Under the pieces are notes generated by a model, which was not told where the DNA came from, ran no database searches, and saw only the letters and a program-made list of their open reading frames with translations. A stretch of 64,000 bases of DNA from NCBI RefSeq assembly GCF_018687715.1, contig NC_056759.1, forward strand, positions 32,027,885 to 32,091,884, given 5' to 3'. This document shows positions 11,363-22,204 of the stretch, in pieces. The DNA comes from Carya illinoinensis (taxonomy: Eukaryota > Streptophyta > Magnoliopsida > Fagales > Juglandaceae). How positions within the stretch are numbered: position 1 is the stretch's first letter; each line of letters opens with the position of its first letter. The translations under genes were made by a program, and so were the position numbers.

Positions 11363-12318
11363 TGTTGAACCCAAGATTTCAAGTTTTGTGTAATTATATA
11401 TTTACACATGGATTTTTGATGATGACAAATACTTGATAGAACCTGAAACCTATATTAATACTTAAGCTCCCCCTGAGAATGTGCGTTAGTTTTTCAAGCA
11501 AAAGTATAAATATAATTCCAAGCATATATAACAAGTTTAGCAATTTAAACAGTATTAATGTTCTAGTCTAACACTTCTCCCCCTTTTGGCATCATTAAAA
11601 AGGATCCGCAACAAATAAATAGACTGAAGAAAACGGTGCGTTAGTAGACACTATAGATAGTTGAAAAATGGAGCCATCCGTCACCCGACAAGTGCTGCAA
11701 AGCCTCGAGGCCTAACTCTATGAATTTAATACAGCCAAAGATTTAAAAAATCGCCTAATGTTGTTGACAAATGGGATTGAAGGCTCAGAGTTTCTATAAA
11801 AAAATGATCATTTTCATCTATCGGATGCCAAAAAGGGGGAGATTGTTGAACCCAAGATTTCAAGTTTTGTGTAATTATATATTTACACATGGATTTTGAT
11901 GATAACAAATGAATTCAAAGAATAAAGAAGTCTCAAGCTCAAGTCGTCTACACAATGGAGTCAAGCACATCAAGGAAACAAGTATGAGTAAGAAGGGAAC
12001 AAGTTCACATTAAAATTATAGAGTAATGTTGTAAATCTCTTCAAAATTTGAAATTAGGATTAATGCTCAAAATTAATATTTTATCATAAAGCATTAAAAT
12101 ACATTTTCCACATGTGCATGAATATTTTTGAAAATTAAATTTGAAAATTTTGAAAGATGATTGATTGTCATCTTTTGCATGTGCATGCCTTGATTAAAGG
12201 GTTGAATTTTGAAAATATTAGAAATGATTGATTGTCATCTTTCACATGTGCATGTTTTATTTGAATATTTTCAAAAATGATTGATGCTTTTTTAGACTTA
12301 TACAAAAGGTAGATAATT
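11363..12318 (+). repeat. Rearranged 5' LTR of Copia-2
   Basis: It starts like the 3' LTR for about 65 bp, then carries an inverted copy of the element's 3' internal region (11430-11842). The LTR start (tgttgaacccaag) then begins again at 11844 and follows the 3' LTR until about 12318, where gag-like coding sequence begins abruptly. The remaining ~870 bp of LTR, including the TATA region, and the PBS are missing on this side. Confidence 0.85.
11430..11842 (-). repeat. Inverted copy of 18128-18545 (about 413 bp)
   Basis: Read on the minus strand this segment matches 18128-18545, with shared landmarks such as ggcatccgatagatgaaaat, ggcctcgaggctttgca and ctaacgcacattctcaggg. The two copies form a long inverted repeat across the nested element. 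Confidence 0.9.
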
Positions 12319-13749
12319 TTGTTTGATCGTGAAGACGATAGACTTTATACTTTAAATTTAACTGCTATGAATTTATTATTTAATGCTCTCAATGGAAATG
12401 AGTTTAATAGAATAATGACTTGTGCTATGGCAAAAGAAATTTGGGATAACTTGGAAGTTACTTATGAAGGAACTTCGCAAGTCAAGGAATCAAAAATTTA
12501 TATTCTTACTCATGAATATGAAATGTTTAAGATGAATGATGATGAATCTATTTCTAGTATGCACACTCGTTTTACTAACATCATAAATAGCTTGACAGCT
12601 CTTGGCAAAGTTTATTCCAAGGTGGAGATAGTAAGAAAAATTCTCAACTCTCTACCAAAACACTGGGAATCAAAAGTGACAGCGATTCTTGAAGCTAGAG
12701 ACTTTAAGAAGCTCAAAGTCAATGAACTCATCGGGTCACTTATCACCCATGAGTACACATTGAAAAGATGAGAAGAAGAAGGAAAGCTAAAGAAGAGTTT
12801 AGCACTTAAAGCTGTTTCTCATGAAAGTGAAAGTGATGAAGATGAGGAAAATGAAGATAAAGATGAAGAAGTTGCGATGATAACAAGAAGAATTCAGAGG
12901 TTCTTGAAGAAAAATAGAACTCCTCCAAGGAAATCTTTCAAAAAGTTTTCCAAGAAAGATTTAGGTAAAAATGACACTTTAATTTGTTATAAATGCAATA
13001 AACCTGGTCATATCAAGCCAGATTGTCCTCTACTATAGAAAGATCGAAACAAGGGCAAGAAAGCAATGAAAGCTACATGGGATGATGATTCAAGTAGCTC
13101 AGATAGTGAAACAAGCAATGAAGAATCAGCAAATCTTTGTCTTATGGCTAAAGATGATATTGAGGTAACAAATCTTGATAATATTGAAGATCCTTCATAT
13201 GAAGAATTGCAAAATGTTTTAGAAGAGGTATATGAGGAATTTGAAAAATTGGGTATCAAATATACTGCTTTGAAAAAGAAAAATTCTTCTTTAACAAACA
13301 AAATTGAAATTTTAAGAAAAGAAAGTATCATTTTGAAAGATAAAAATCTTGAATTGAATAAGAAGAAAACTGATTTAGAAAATATTGTTGAAAACTTTAC
13401 GAATGGAAAAAGAAATTTTGAAAAACTTCTTGGTAGTCAAAGATGTGTTTTTGACAAGGCAGGTTTGGGATATATGCCAAAACAAAAATACAAACCTTAT
13501 AAAAATTTCTTTGATAATCATTCTACATCAAAGACTAATATTCAAAATTCTTTTTATAAAAATAATTTTGTCAAAAAAAGATATTATTATAATCATTCAA
13601 GTTTTTCATATATGTCACATGCTATTTGCAATTTTTGTAATAGAAATTGTCATAATTATCATACTTGTCCTATTAGAAGAAATCATACAATAACTATTAG
13701 GGTCATATGGGTACCTAAAAATCTTATTTCTTCTAATACTAATAAATAA
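12319..13749 (+). pseudogene. Copia-2 gag region
   Basis: UBN2-type gag from 12319 (for example AKEIWDNLEVTYEGTSQVKE and ILNSLPKHWESKVTAILEAR) stops at 12769. The frame continues past that stop through an acidic stretch to a zinc knuckle, CYKCNKPGHIKPDC, at about 12985-13028 (CX2CX4HX4C). Another stop at about 13037 precedes a 227-codon open stretch (13066-13749). That stretch begins with an acidic, Ser-rich segment and a Glu/Lys-rich predicted coiled coil, then becomes Asn/Tyr/His-rich. The first residues of gag are missing because the 5' end was lost with the LTR rearrangement. Confidence 0.85.
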
Positions 13750-13807
13750 AGGACCCAAAGAACTTGGGTACCAAGAAAAATCATTTTAATTGTTTTTATA
13801 GGTATGC

Positions 13808-15250
13808 ATGAAGTCATCCACAAGCAAAAATAAGTGGTTTTTAGATAGTGGATGTTCAAGACACATGACGGGAGACAAGACTAAGTTCTTTGATCTTAGA
13901 TCTAAAGAAGAAGGACACGTGACATTTGGAGACAACTCGAAAGGGAAGATCGTGGGAATAGGTAAAATTGGTAATGAATCTTCTCTCATAATTGAAGATG
14001 TTCTACTTGTTGAAGGTCTAAAATATAATCTTTTGAGCATAAGTCAATTTTGTGATAAAGGATTTACAGTTACTTTCAAAATGGATAAGTTCATTATTTT
14101 GAATGATCATGATTGTAATATTTGTTTTATTGCTTTTAGAAACAATAATGTTTATACAATTGATTTTGAAGAAATTACCTCACAAGATGCTATTTGCTTT
14201 TCAGTTCAAAATGAAACTAGTTGGTTATGGCATAGAAGATTAGGTCATGCCAACATGGAACTTATTTCCAAACTTTCAAAAAATGATCTTGTGAGAGGTT
14301 TACCAAAAACATATTTTCTTAAAGACAAAATTTGATCAGTATGTCAATTTGGTAAACAAACAAAAACTTCTTTTAAAACTAAGAAATATATTTCCACTAC
14401 TAGACCATTGAAACTGATACACATGGATCTTTTTGGACCAAATAGAGTTGCAAGTCTAGGAGGAAAATATTATGCATTTGTTATTGTTGATGATTTCTCT
14501 AGATATACTTGGGTCATCTTTCTTGCTCATAAAGATGAGGCACATAATGCCTTTACCAAGTTATGCAAGAGAATTCAAAATGAAAAGGACTATACTATTT
14601 CAAGTATCTGAAGTGATAGGGAAAAAGAGTTTGTTAATAAAAATATTGAAACTTTTTGTGATGAAAATGGTTTTGTGCATAATTTTTCTGCTCCTCGAAC
14701 TCCTCAACAAAATGGGGTAGTAGAGAGGAAAAATAGATCTCTTCAAGAGATGGCAAGAACAATGCTTAATGAGAACAACTTGCCTAGTTATTTTTGGGCC
14801 GAAGCGGTAAGTACTGCATGTTATGTTATAAATAGAGTTATGCTAAGGTCTAAGTTATATAAAACCCCCTATGAGCTTTGGAATGAGAAAAAGCCCAACA
14901 TTGGTTACTTTCATGTATTTGGATGCAAATGTTTTATTTTGAATGACAGGGATAATTTAGGCAAATTTGATGCAAAATCTTATGAATGTATCTTTCTCGG
15001 GTATTCTACTAATAGTAAAAATTATAGAGTATTCAATAAAAAGACTTTGACTGTACAAGAATCTATGCATGTAGTATTTGATGAATCTAATTTTCCACTC
15101 TCCAAGAAATCTATTGATGAAGAAACAGGAGGTATAAATAAAACGGAAAGTCTCAATCTCAACAAAGAGAAAACAATAGAGGAAGTTCAACATGGAGCCA
15201 TCAGGAAAGATCATCAAAATTTAATACAAGATGCAACCAAACAGTAGAAA
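13808..15250 (+). pseudogene. Copia-2 protease and integrase
   Basis: Protease at 13808 onward: WFLDSGCSRHMTGD, with the catalytic Asp in DSG, then the LLSISQFCDKG block. The pre-integrase domain has SWLWHRRLGHANMELISKL, followed by a stop at 14335 just before the zinc-binding CxxC region. The integrase core has KLIHMDLFGPNRVASLGGKY (first Asp) and FVIVDDFSRYTWV, a TGA near 14609 next to the second Asp, then PRTPQQNGVVERKNRSLQEM (catalytic Glu). The two stops make it non-functional, although most motifs are well kept. Confidence 0.88.
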
Positions 15251-15349
15251 TTTGTGAAAGATCATCCAGTGGAACAAATTTTGGGAGAACCTTCACAAGG
15301 TGTAAGTACTTGATCATCTCTTAGAAATATTTGCAATCATACTGCTTTT

Positions 15350-16897
15350 CTATCTCAAATTGAACCCAAAAATATTGATGACGCACTTCTTGATGAATCT
15401 TGGATTCTAGCTATGCAAGAAGAGTTGAATCAATTTGAAAGAAATGATGTTTGGACACTTGTTCCTAGACCCAAAAATCATACTATTATTGGAACAAAAT
15501 AGGTTTTTAGAAATAAGAAAGATGAGTCCGGAGTCATAACTAGAAATAAGGCTCGACTTGTAGCCCAAGGTTTTAATCAAGAAGAAGGAATCGATTATGA
15601 TGAGACATATGCACCAGTCGCAAGATTAGAAGCTATTCGAATGCTACTTGCTTATGCTTGTTATAAAGATTTCAAACTTTTTCAAATGGATGTTAAAAGT
15701 GCTTTCTTAAATGGTTTTATAAATGAAGAGGTATATGTTGAGCAACCTCCAGGTTTTGAAAATCATATTTCCCCAAATCATGTTTTCAAACTCACAAAAG
15801 CATTATATGGACTTAAACAAGCTCCTAGAGCTTGGTACGAGAGACTCAGTGGTTTCTTGATTGAAAAAGGTTTTTCAAGAGGAAAAATCAACACAACTCT
15901 TTTCATTAAATATGAAAATGATGATATTCTTTTGATTCAGATTTATGTTGATGATATAATATTCGGTGCTACTAATGAAAATATGTGTCAAGTTTTTGCT
16001 AAGACTATGCAGGAAGAATTTGAGATGAGCATGATGGGAGAACTTACATTCTTTCTCGGATTACAAATTAAGCAAGCAAAAAGTGGGACATTCATCAATC
16101 AATCAAAATATATTAAGGAATTACTGAAGAAGTTTGGGATGGAAAATGCTAAGGAAATTGGAACACCAATGAGCCCATCAACTAAACTTGATAAAGATGA
16201 ATCCAGTAAGCCAGTTGACTCGAAGATATATCAAGGTATGATTGGTAGCTTATTATATTTAACAGCCAGTAGACCAGATATTATGTTTAGTGTGTGTTTA
16301 TGTGCACGCTTTCAATCATCTCCAAAAGAATCACATTTAATTGCAGTTAAGCGCATTCTTAGATATCTTAGTGGTACAATTAACCTAGGATTATGGTACC
16401 CTAAGCACACATCTTTCGATCTAATCAGCTACACAGATGCAGATTATGCTGGCTGTAAAATAGATTGAAAAAGCACTAGTGGAGCATGCCATTTCTTAGG
16501 TCATGCATTAGTTTCCTGGTTTAGTAAAAAATAAAATTCTTTTGCACTATCTACTGCTGAGGCAGAATATGTTGCTGCGGGTAGTTGTTGTGCTCAAGTT
16601 CTCTACATGAAGCAACAACTTGAAGATTTTAAACTCAAGTATAATCACATTCCAATCAAATGTGATAATACAAGTGCTATAAATCTTTCAAAGAACCCAA
16701 TACAACATTCTAGAACTAAGCATATTGAAATAAGGTATCATTTTCTTCGAGATCATGTGCAGAAAGGCGATATAATATTAGAGTTCACAAACACACACGA
16801 TCATTTAGCAAATATTTTCACAAAACTTTTACCAGAAGATAGATTATGTATGATCAGAAGAGAAATAGGTATGATGTATGCTATGAATATCTCTTAA
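15350..16897 (+). pseudogene. Copia-2 reverse transcriptase and RNase H
   Basis: RT begins near WILAMQEELNQFERNDVWTL (15400). There is a stop in place of the usual Trp at about 15501, then [20 protein letters not shown]. The long open part (15641-16468) has [26 protein letters not shown] and the catalytic [12 protein letters not shown]. RNase H follows a TGA at 16468: STAEAEYVAAGSCCAQ, IKCDNTSAINLSKNP, HDHLANIFTKLLP. Besides that TGA there is a TAA at about 16530. It ends with TAA at 16897. Confidence 0.9.
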
Positions 16898-16945
16898 AAG
16901 ATAGACCAGAGTCAATAAAAATAGAGATAGATTTTTTAAATACTT

Positions 16946-17383
16946 TTACATAAACTTGAGATTCTTAGCCTCATGTTTGAGACGCTCATTCTCTTCATAC
17001 AATATCATGTCATTCTTATCCATGGGAACCGGCAAACGGAATGAAGAATCTAATAAAGATTTCAACTGTTTATTCTTCTGCCGAGTGATTCCTTCCCTTG
17101 TATGAGACTCTTGAACAAGTCGTTGAAGTACAACAATTTGTTCTTTGAGCTTTTCAACTTCATGATTTTTGGCTTGTAGCCGCTGAGAAAAAGCAACAAT
17201 AGAGGAAGAGTAGCGAGTCCCAAGACTCACCAAGTCATAAATAGTATCAGAATCTGACTTATTAGTCAGATTATTATTTTCTTGCTGCAACATGGCACCA
17301 ATGGCAGTTGCAGAAAGGACAGGAGGTTGAGATGCAGAATGCCTCATGGATGGATCTAGAGAAATATTAGAAGAATGAGCCAT
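16946..17383 (-). CDS. Antisense coiled-coil ORF 1 in the Copia-2 3' region
   Basis: An open frame of about 145 codons from ATG at 17383 (MAHSSNISLDPSM), running opposite to the Copia pol genes, between RNase H and the 3' LTR. I do not recognise a named domain. The N-terminal third is Ser/Pro/Gln-rich. From about residue 45 the sequence is heptad-like (FSQRLQAKNHEVEKLKEQIV, then VLQRLVQESHTREG) and probably forms a coiled coil. The frame is open a further 45 codons upstream, to 17518. I prefer the inner ATG because it resembles the start of antisense ORF 2 and has a TATA-like box about 105 bp upstream. No membrane segment or signal peptide is evident. Whether it is translated is unknown. Confidence 0.5.
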   Translation of the reverse strand: MAHSSNISLDPSMRHSASQPPVLSATAIGAMLQQENNNLTNKSDSDTIYDLVSLGTRYSSSIVAFSQRLQAKNHEVEKLKEQIVVLQRLVQESHTREGITRQKNKQLKSLLDSSFRLPVPMDKNDMILYEENERLKHEAKNLKFM

Positions 17384-17485
17384 TGAGAAAAGAATAGAAG
17401 GCTTAAAACGAGAATGCTGAAGGAATGCAGATGAGTTATAGAGATGAGATGAAAACTTGATGCGGATTGGATGAACTTCAGGACT

Positions 17486-17500
17486 GATTTTATAGATATA
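17486..17500 (-). promoter_or_regulatory. TATA-like box upstream of antisense ORF 1
   Basis: The minus strand reads CTATATCTATAAAATC about 105-115 bp before the ATG at 17383, a normal plant distance for a TATA box plus a short leader. The box is AT-rich in an AT-rich setting, so this is suggestive only. Confidence 0.35.
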
Positions 17501-17629
17501 GCATAAAGAATAAGACAAACTATTTTCTCTTCAAATCTTATTTAGTCAAAAGAAATACAAGATATGCTGGACACACATTGTCAAAAGTTTTCTTACTAAG
17601 CCAGCGAGATTAACAGTAGATTGTCCCTA

Positions 17630-18078
17630 TTTTTCTAGTAAACGATGAACCTCTGCTGTTATCTGCTGATGTTGACCTTGTATCTGAACCCTTTCTCGTT
17701 CCAGCTTCTCTATTCGTGGTTTCAGATCATGAGCATACCAATCTGTAAACTTTTTCAACTCTTGGTTTTCTTGCTTTAGCCTTTTATTCTCACTACCTTA
17801 TTAGCAAGCTTCTGTCGTAACTCAAATATTTGCATGTTAAGATGATCAATCTCATTCACCCTCGCCATTAACCTCCGAGACATGATCGTAACAGAGGCAG
17901 CATATTGACTACTGAGCATTCTTGATTCTGCAATAATCTCAGAATCAGCCTTACTAGAAAAACGGTTCACTGCTCCTATCATGGTATTGACGGCCTCAGG
18001 AGAGAAGATTGATGATTGATGCGTCAAGGGTTCTTGATTCAAGTCTGGAACATTAGTGGAAGAGAATTGCTCAGCCAT
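17630..18078 (-). pseudogene. Antisense coiled-coil ORF 2 in the Copia-2 3' region, frameshifted
   Basis: ATG at 18078 opens MAEQFSSTNVPDLNQEPLTH, and the frame stays open to 17776. After a small frameshift near 17800 (VVRIKG, stop) the sequence continues in another frame with NKRLKQENQELKKF and KPRIEKLERERVQIQGQHQQ to about 17630. It shares its plan with ORF 1: a polar N-terminus, a Ser-rich middle with a basic SRRLMARVNE patch where ORF 1 has SQRLQAKNHE, then a coiled coil. The two look like diverged tandem copies. I cannot assign a function. Confidence 0.5.
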
Positions 18079-18542
18079 TCTATCGTTGTGGAAAAATAGA
18101 ACTCAGGTCAAGAAGCGATTATTTTTTTTGGCATCCGATAGATGAAAATGATCATTTTTTTATAGAAACTCGGAGCCTTCAATCCCGTTTGTCAACAACA
18201 TCAGGCGATTTTTTAAATCTTCAGCCGTATTAAATTCATAGAGTTAGGCCTCGAGGCTTTGCAGTACTTGTCGGGTCACGGATGGCTCCATTTTTCAACT
18301 ATCTATAGTGTCTACTAACGCACCGTTTTCTTCAGTCTATTTACTTGTTGCGGATCCTTTTTAATGATGCCAAAAGGGGGAGAAGTGTTAGACTAGAACA
18401 TTAACACTGTTTAAATTGCTAAACTTGTTATATATGCTTGGAATTATATTTATACTTTTGCTTGAAAAACTAACGCACATTCTCAGGGGGAGCTTAAGTA
18501 TTAATACAGGTTTAAGGTTTTATCAAGTATTTGTCATCATCA

Positions 18543-18555
18543 AAAAGGGGGAGAT
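18543..18555 (+). promoter_or_regulatory. Polypurine tract of Copia-2
   Basis: AAAAGGGGGAGAT directly before the 3' LTR start (TGTTGAACC). It is the expected plus-strand priming site for reverse transcription and is of Sire type. Confidence 0.85.
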
Positions 18556-19898
18556 TGTTGAACCCAAGATTTCAAGTTTTGTGTAATTATATATTTACAC
18601 ATGGATTTTGATGATAACAAATGAATTCAAAGAATAAAGAAGTCTCAAGCTCAAGTTGTCTACACAATGGAGTCAAGCACATCAAGGAAACAAGTATGAG
18701 TAAGAAGGGAACAAGTTCACATTAAAATTATAGAGTAATGTTGTAAATCTCTTCAAAATTCGAAATTAGGATTAATGTTCAAAATTAATATTTTATCATA
18801 AAGCATTAAAATATATTTTCCACATGTGCATGAATATTTTTGAAAATTAAATTTGAAAATTTTGAAAGATGATTGATTGTCATCTTTTGCATGTGCATGC
18901 CTTGATTAAAGGGTTGAATTTTGAAAATATTAAAGATGATTGATTGTCATCTTTCACATGTGCATGTTTTATTTGAATATTTTCAAAAGTGATTGATGCT
19001 TTTTTAGACTTATACAAAAGGTAGATGATTTTGTTTGAAAAATTTGAAAAGTAAAGTGTGCTCATTTTGTCATATACAAAAAGTAAAAGATTAGGTTTGA
19101 ATTTTTTTGAAAATGAAAGTGTGCTCATTTTGTCATATGCCAAAAGTAAAAGATTAGGTTTGATTTTTTTTGAAAAAGTGAATGATGTTGTCTTTGACAA
19201 TTGAAAAAGAAGAACCTTTTATTTGAATTTTTTTGAAAAAGTGAATGATGTTGTCTTTGACATGTGAATCTTTTTAAATTTGAATATGAAGTCTCATATG
19301 CCTATAAATAGATCATTTGAGAGCTTCACATTCACAACACCAAGAGCATACAACATTCATTCAAAGCTTTCATTCTCTCTTCTCTAAGCATTGAGCATTA
19401 ATCCTTGTTCATTTTGATAGATATAGTTTGCACTGTATTGTTCTTATTTCACTCATTGAGGAGTGTTTTCTGATAACCTACCCACTATCAGCTTTTGTAT
19501 CAGAAAAGAGGTGTGTATAACCCTTGTGCGTGTAGAAAGTATTCTACACGGGGAATAGTTGAATCACCACGTGTAAGGTGCTTGCAAGTGTAGAGGGTGT
19601 TCTACACGGATCCTTTGTAGCGGTGTTGTTCAAAGGTGTAATAGGTTTCTATCTCCACCTGAAGGAGGTTGAATAGTGAATTTGGGAATCCTCAAGGGAT
19701 AGCTTGAGGCGAGGACCTAGGCAGTGGGGCCGAACCTCGTTAACATACTGAGTTTGCTTCTCTCTTACCCTTACTCTTTATATTTATTGTTATTTCATAT
19801 TTTGTTTATATTTTATATTATATATTTGATTTATAATTGTTATTTTTTTTAATACAACTCAATTCACCCCCCCTCTTGTGTTAGTCATCTGGGCAACA
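18556..19898 (+). repeat. 3' LTR of Copia-2, 1343 bp
   Basis: It has TG...CA ends and is followed by the CATAG target duplication. It holds a TATA box (CTATAAATA, 19302-19310). It also has local direct repeats, such as gatgattgattgtcatcttt at about 18868 and 18935, and the gtgtgctcattttgtcatat blocks at about 19056 and 19119. It is the only near-complete LTR of this element. Confidence 0.88.
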
Positions 19899-19903
19899 CA
19901 TAG

Positions 19904-22149
19904 GATCGAGTCTAACCTGGAGAAAGTTGAGGTGATAGAAGGAATGCCCTCCCCCCACATTCTTCATGAAGTTCAGAGGCTCGCAGGGCAAGTGGGAACT
20001 TTGAACCGCTTCATCGCACAATCAACTGATCGGTGTCTCCCCTTCTTCAAAATTCTAAGGAAGGCCTAGGAATAGGATGCTAACTGCAAATTGGCATTCA
20101 TCGAACTAAAAAGGGTATTTGGCCCACCCACCACTCCTCAGCCAGACTAAGCCAGGTGAGGACCTGACCGTGTACCTAGCTCTCTCACCACACATCGTGT
20201 CTGCAATACTGATCCACAATGCAAAAAGGGGATAGTAGCCCGTCTATTACACAAGCCAAGGGTTCTACGAAGTTGAGACGAGATACCCACAAATGGAGAT
20301 GCTAGTGTTCACATTGGTAGTCACTGCAAGAAGGTTAAGGTTTCTGAGCCCATCCGATGAAGGTGCTCACCGATGTCACCCTCAAAAAGATTTTACAAAA
20401 GCACGGTTGGTGAAATGGGCAATCAAAGGATAAGTGATAACAAACTTTGTGGCCGAGTTCACTAACTTCCCAGAGGAGGTACTGGTCACACCCCAAAAGA
20501 AGCCCTGGTAGGTCTATATCGATGGCTCGTCCTACCAGGCTAAAGGGGGAGTAGGGGTGCACGTCATCACTAAGCATGGGGAGGAGTACAATTATGCGAT
20601 AAAGCTCGCTTTCAGAGCAACCAACAATGAAATTGAGTATGACACACTATTAGTTGGAATGTCGGTGGCCAGGCTACTAGGAGCCACTAAAATCAAAGTA
20701 GAGGCCAATTCCTAGGTTATCGTTAGCTAGGTGCTAGGACAGTTCACAAAAAAAGGCAAAAAGTTGAAAAAGTACCTCCGTGTGACCTCTTCCTCTATTT
20801 CAGCATTTAGCAAATTCCAAGAAGAGAGAACTAAAAGGCAGATCGATTGGCAAAGGCTGCCTCAGGACAGGAGGAGCTCCCCCTTCCCGAACATATCGTG
20901 ATCAAGACGGTCGACACTCCAGCCATCAGGGCCAAGGTGTTGGTCGCCTCCTTAGTAGCATCTGAGTGGGCCGCAGACATTATGAAACTCCTCCAAGAAG
21001 GCAAAGTCCCAAATGACCCAAAGGACACACGCAAAATCAGAAACAAGGCCGCACAATTCATGCTATTGGGTAGAATCTTGTACAGGAGAGGCTTTTCTGA
21101 AACCCTCCTAAGGTAAATTTCACTAGAAGAGGCCCAGTATGTACTGGCCTAAATTCACGAAGAAATCTATAGGAACCATACAGGCAGAATGGCACTGGCC
21201 ACATGGGTGACTCGGGCAGGATATTATTGGCCCCACTCCCTTCGGGATGCGAAAGATTGGCAAGGAAGTGCCCAAAATGTTAGGAACACACACCCGTGCT
21301 GCGCTACCTGCCAAAGGAACTGATGTCATCATATCCCCATGGCTTTTCACATACTGGAGACTGGACTTGATCAACCTGTTTCTGATGGCTAAAAGAGGAA
21401 TAAAATTTGTGGTTGTAGCGGTTGACTATTGTACTAGCCGAAATTCCTATGGAAGTCAGTAGTCTGCTGTTTTGGCATCCTCCAAAGCTTCATATCAGAC
21501 AGTGAAAGACAATTCAACTTCTCACACTACTAAGAATGGTACACTGAATTAGGGATCAAAGTCAAGTACTCTTCTCCGGGACATCTGTAGGGCAATGAAC
21601 AAGCCGAGGCAACCAACAAAAATTTATTGGCCATATTGAAGAAAAATTTGAGGGCTCATAAAGGTGGATGGGCTGAAGAACTTCTAGGGGTGTTGTGGAC
21701 CTATCAGACAATCGTCAAAACCCCTACGGGAGAGACACCTTTCATCCTCACCTATAGAAGCTAGGCGGTCAATCTTGGGGAGATAGGAATGCACACTTAC
21801 TGAGTCTAAAACTTCAACCCAAACCTCAAAAGGAAAACGTTTAAAAGCAAACCTAGACCTCTTGAAAGAAAGGCGGGAAGAAAATGCGATGTAGACATCG
21901 AACAACAAAAGGAAGGCGGAGCAGTACTTCAACAAACAAGTTAGACCACGCTCCTTCAAAGTGGGAGACCTAGTAATGAAGCAAACTGGGGTGACCAACC
22001 AGGAAGAAGGAAAGCTGGGGTAGTGATGGGAAGGTTCGTACCTAGTGATAGCCAGCAATAGACTCAGCTCTTATTGCCTCAAAGATGACCAAGGCTGTGA
22101 ACTCTCTCACCCATGGAACGCTGAACACCTGAAGAAGAATATTGTTTAG
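19904..22149 (+). pseudogene. Tat-like Gypsy: end of RT, RNase H and integrase (broken)
   Basis: It continues the RT after the nested Copia (IESNLEKVEVIEGMPSP, then LNRFIAQSTDRCLPFF). RNase H has YIDGSSYQAKGGVGVHVI at about 20515 and EYDTLLVGMSVARLLGA. Integrase: the zinc-finger part has RAGYYWPHSLRDAKDW and HPCCATCQ (21200-21310), the core is riddled with stops, and later parts read WTYQTIVKTPTGETPFILTY. The end reads HPWNAEHLKKNIV and TAG (22147-22149), the usual carboxyl end of Tat pol. A relic. Confidence 0.87.
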
Positions 22150-22204
22150 GAACTATGTATATTATCCCTAAATGTAGCTTATAAATGAAGATATATGGAT
22201 GTTC

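Larger units (their letters stand above)
11363..19898 (+). mobile_element. Sire-like Copia retrotransposon (Copia-2) nested in the Gypsy RT
   Basis: It begins TGTTGAACCC and ends GGGCAACA. It is flanked by a perfect 5-bp target duplication, CATAG at 11358-11362 and 19899-19903. Removing the element and one CATAG restores the Gypsy frame, VSE to HRIESNLEK. It has the Copia domain order gag, protease, integrase, RT, RNase H. A long 3' region with antisense coiled-coil ORFs, a purine-rich tract of AAAAAGGGGGAGAT type and a 1.34-kb LTR all resemble the Sire/Maximus lineage. The 5' LTR is rearranged and lacks most of its length. Confidence 0.9.
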
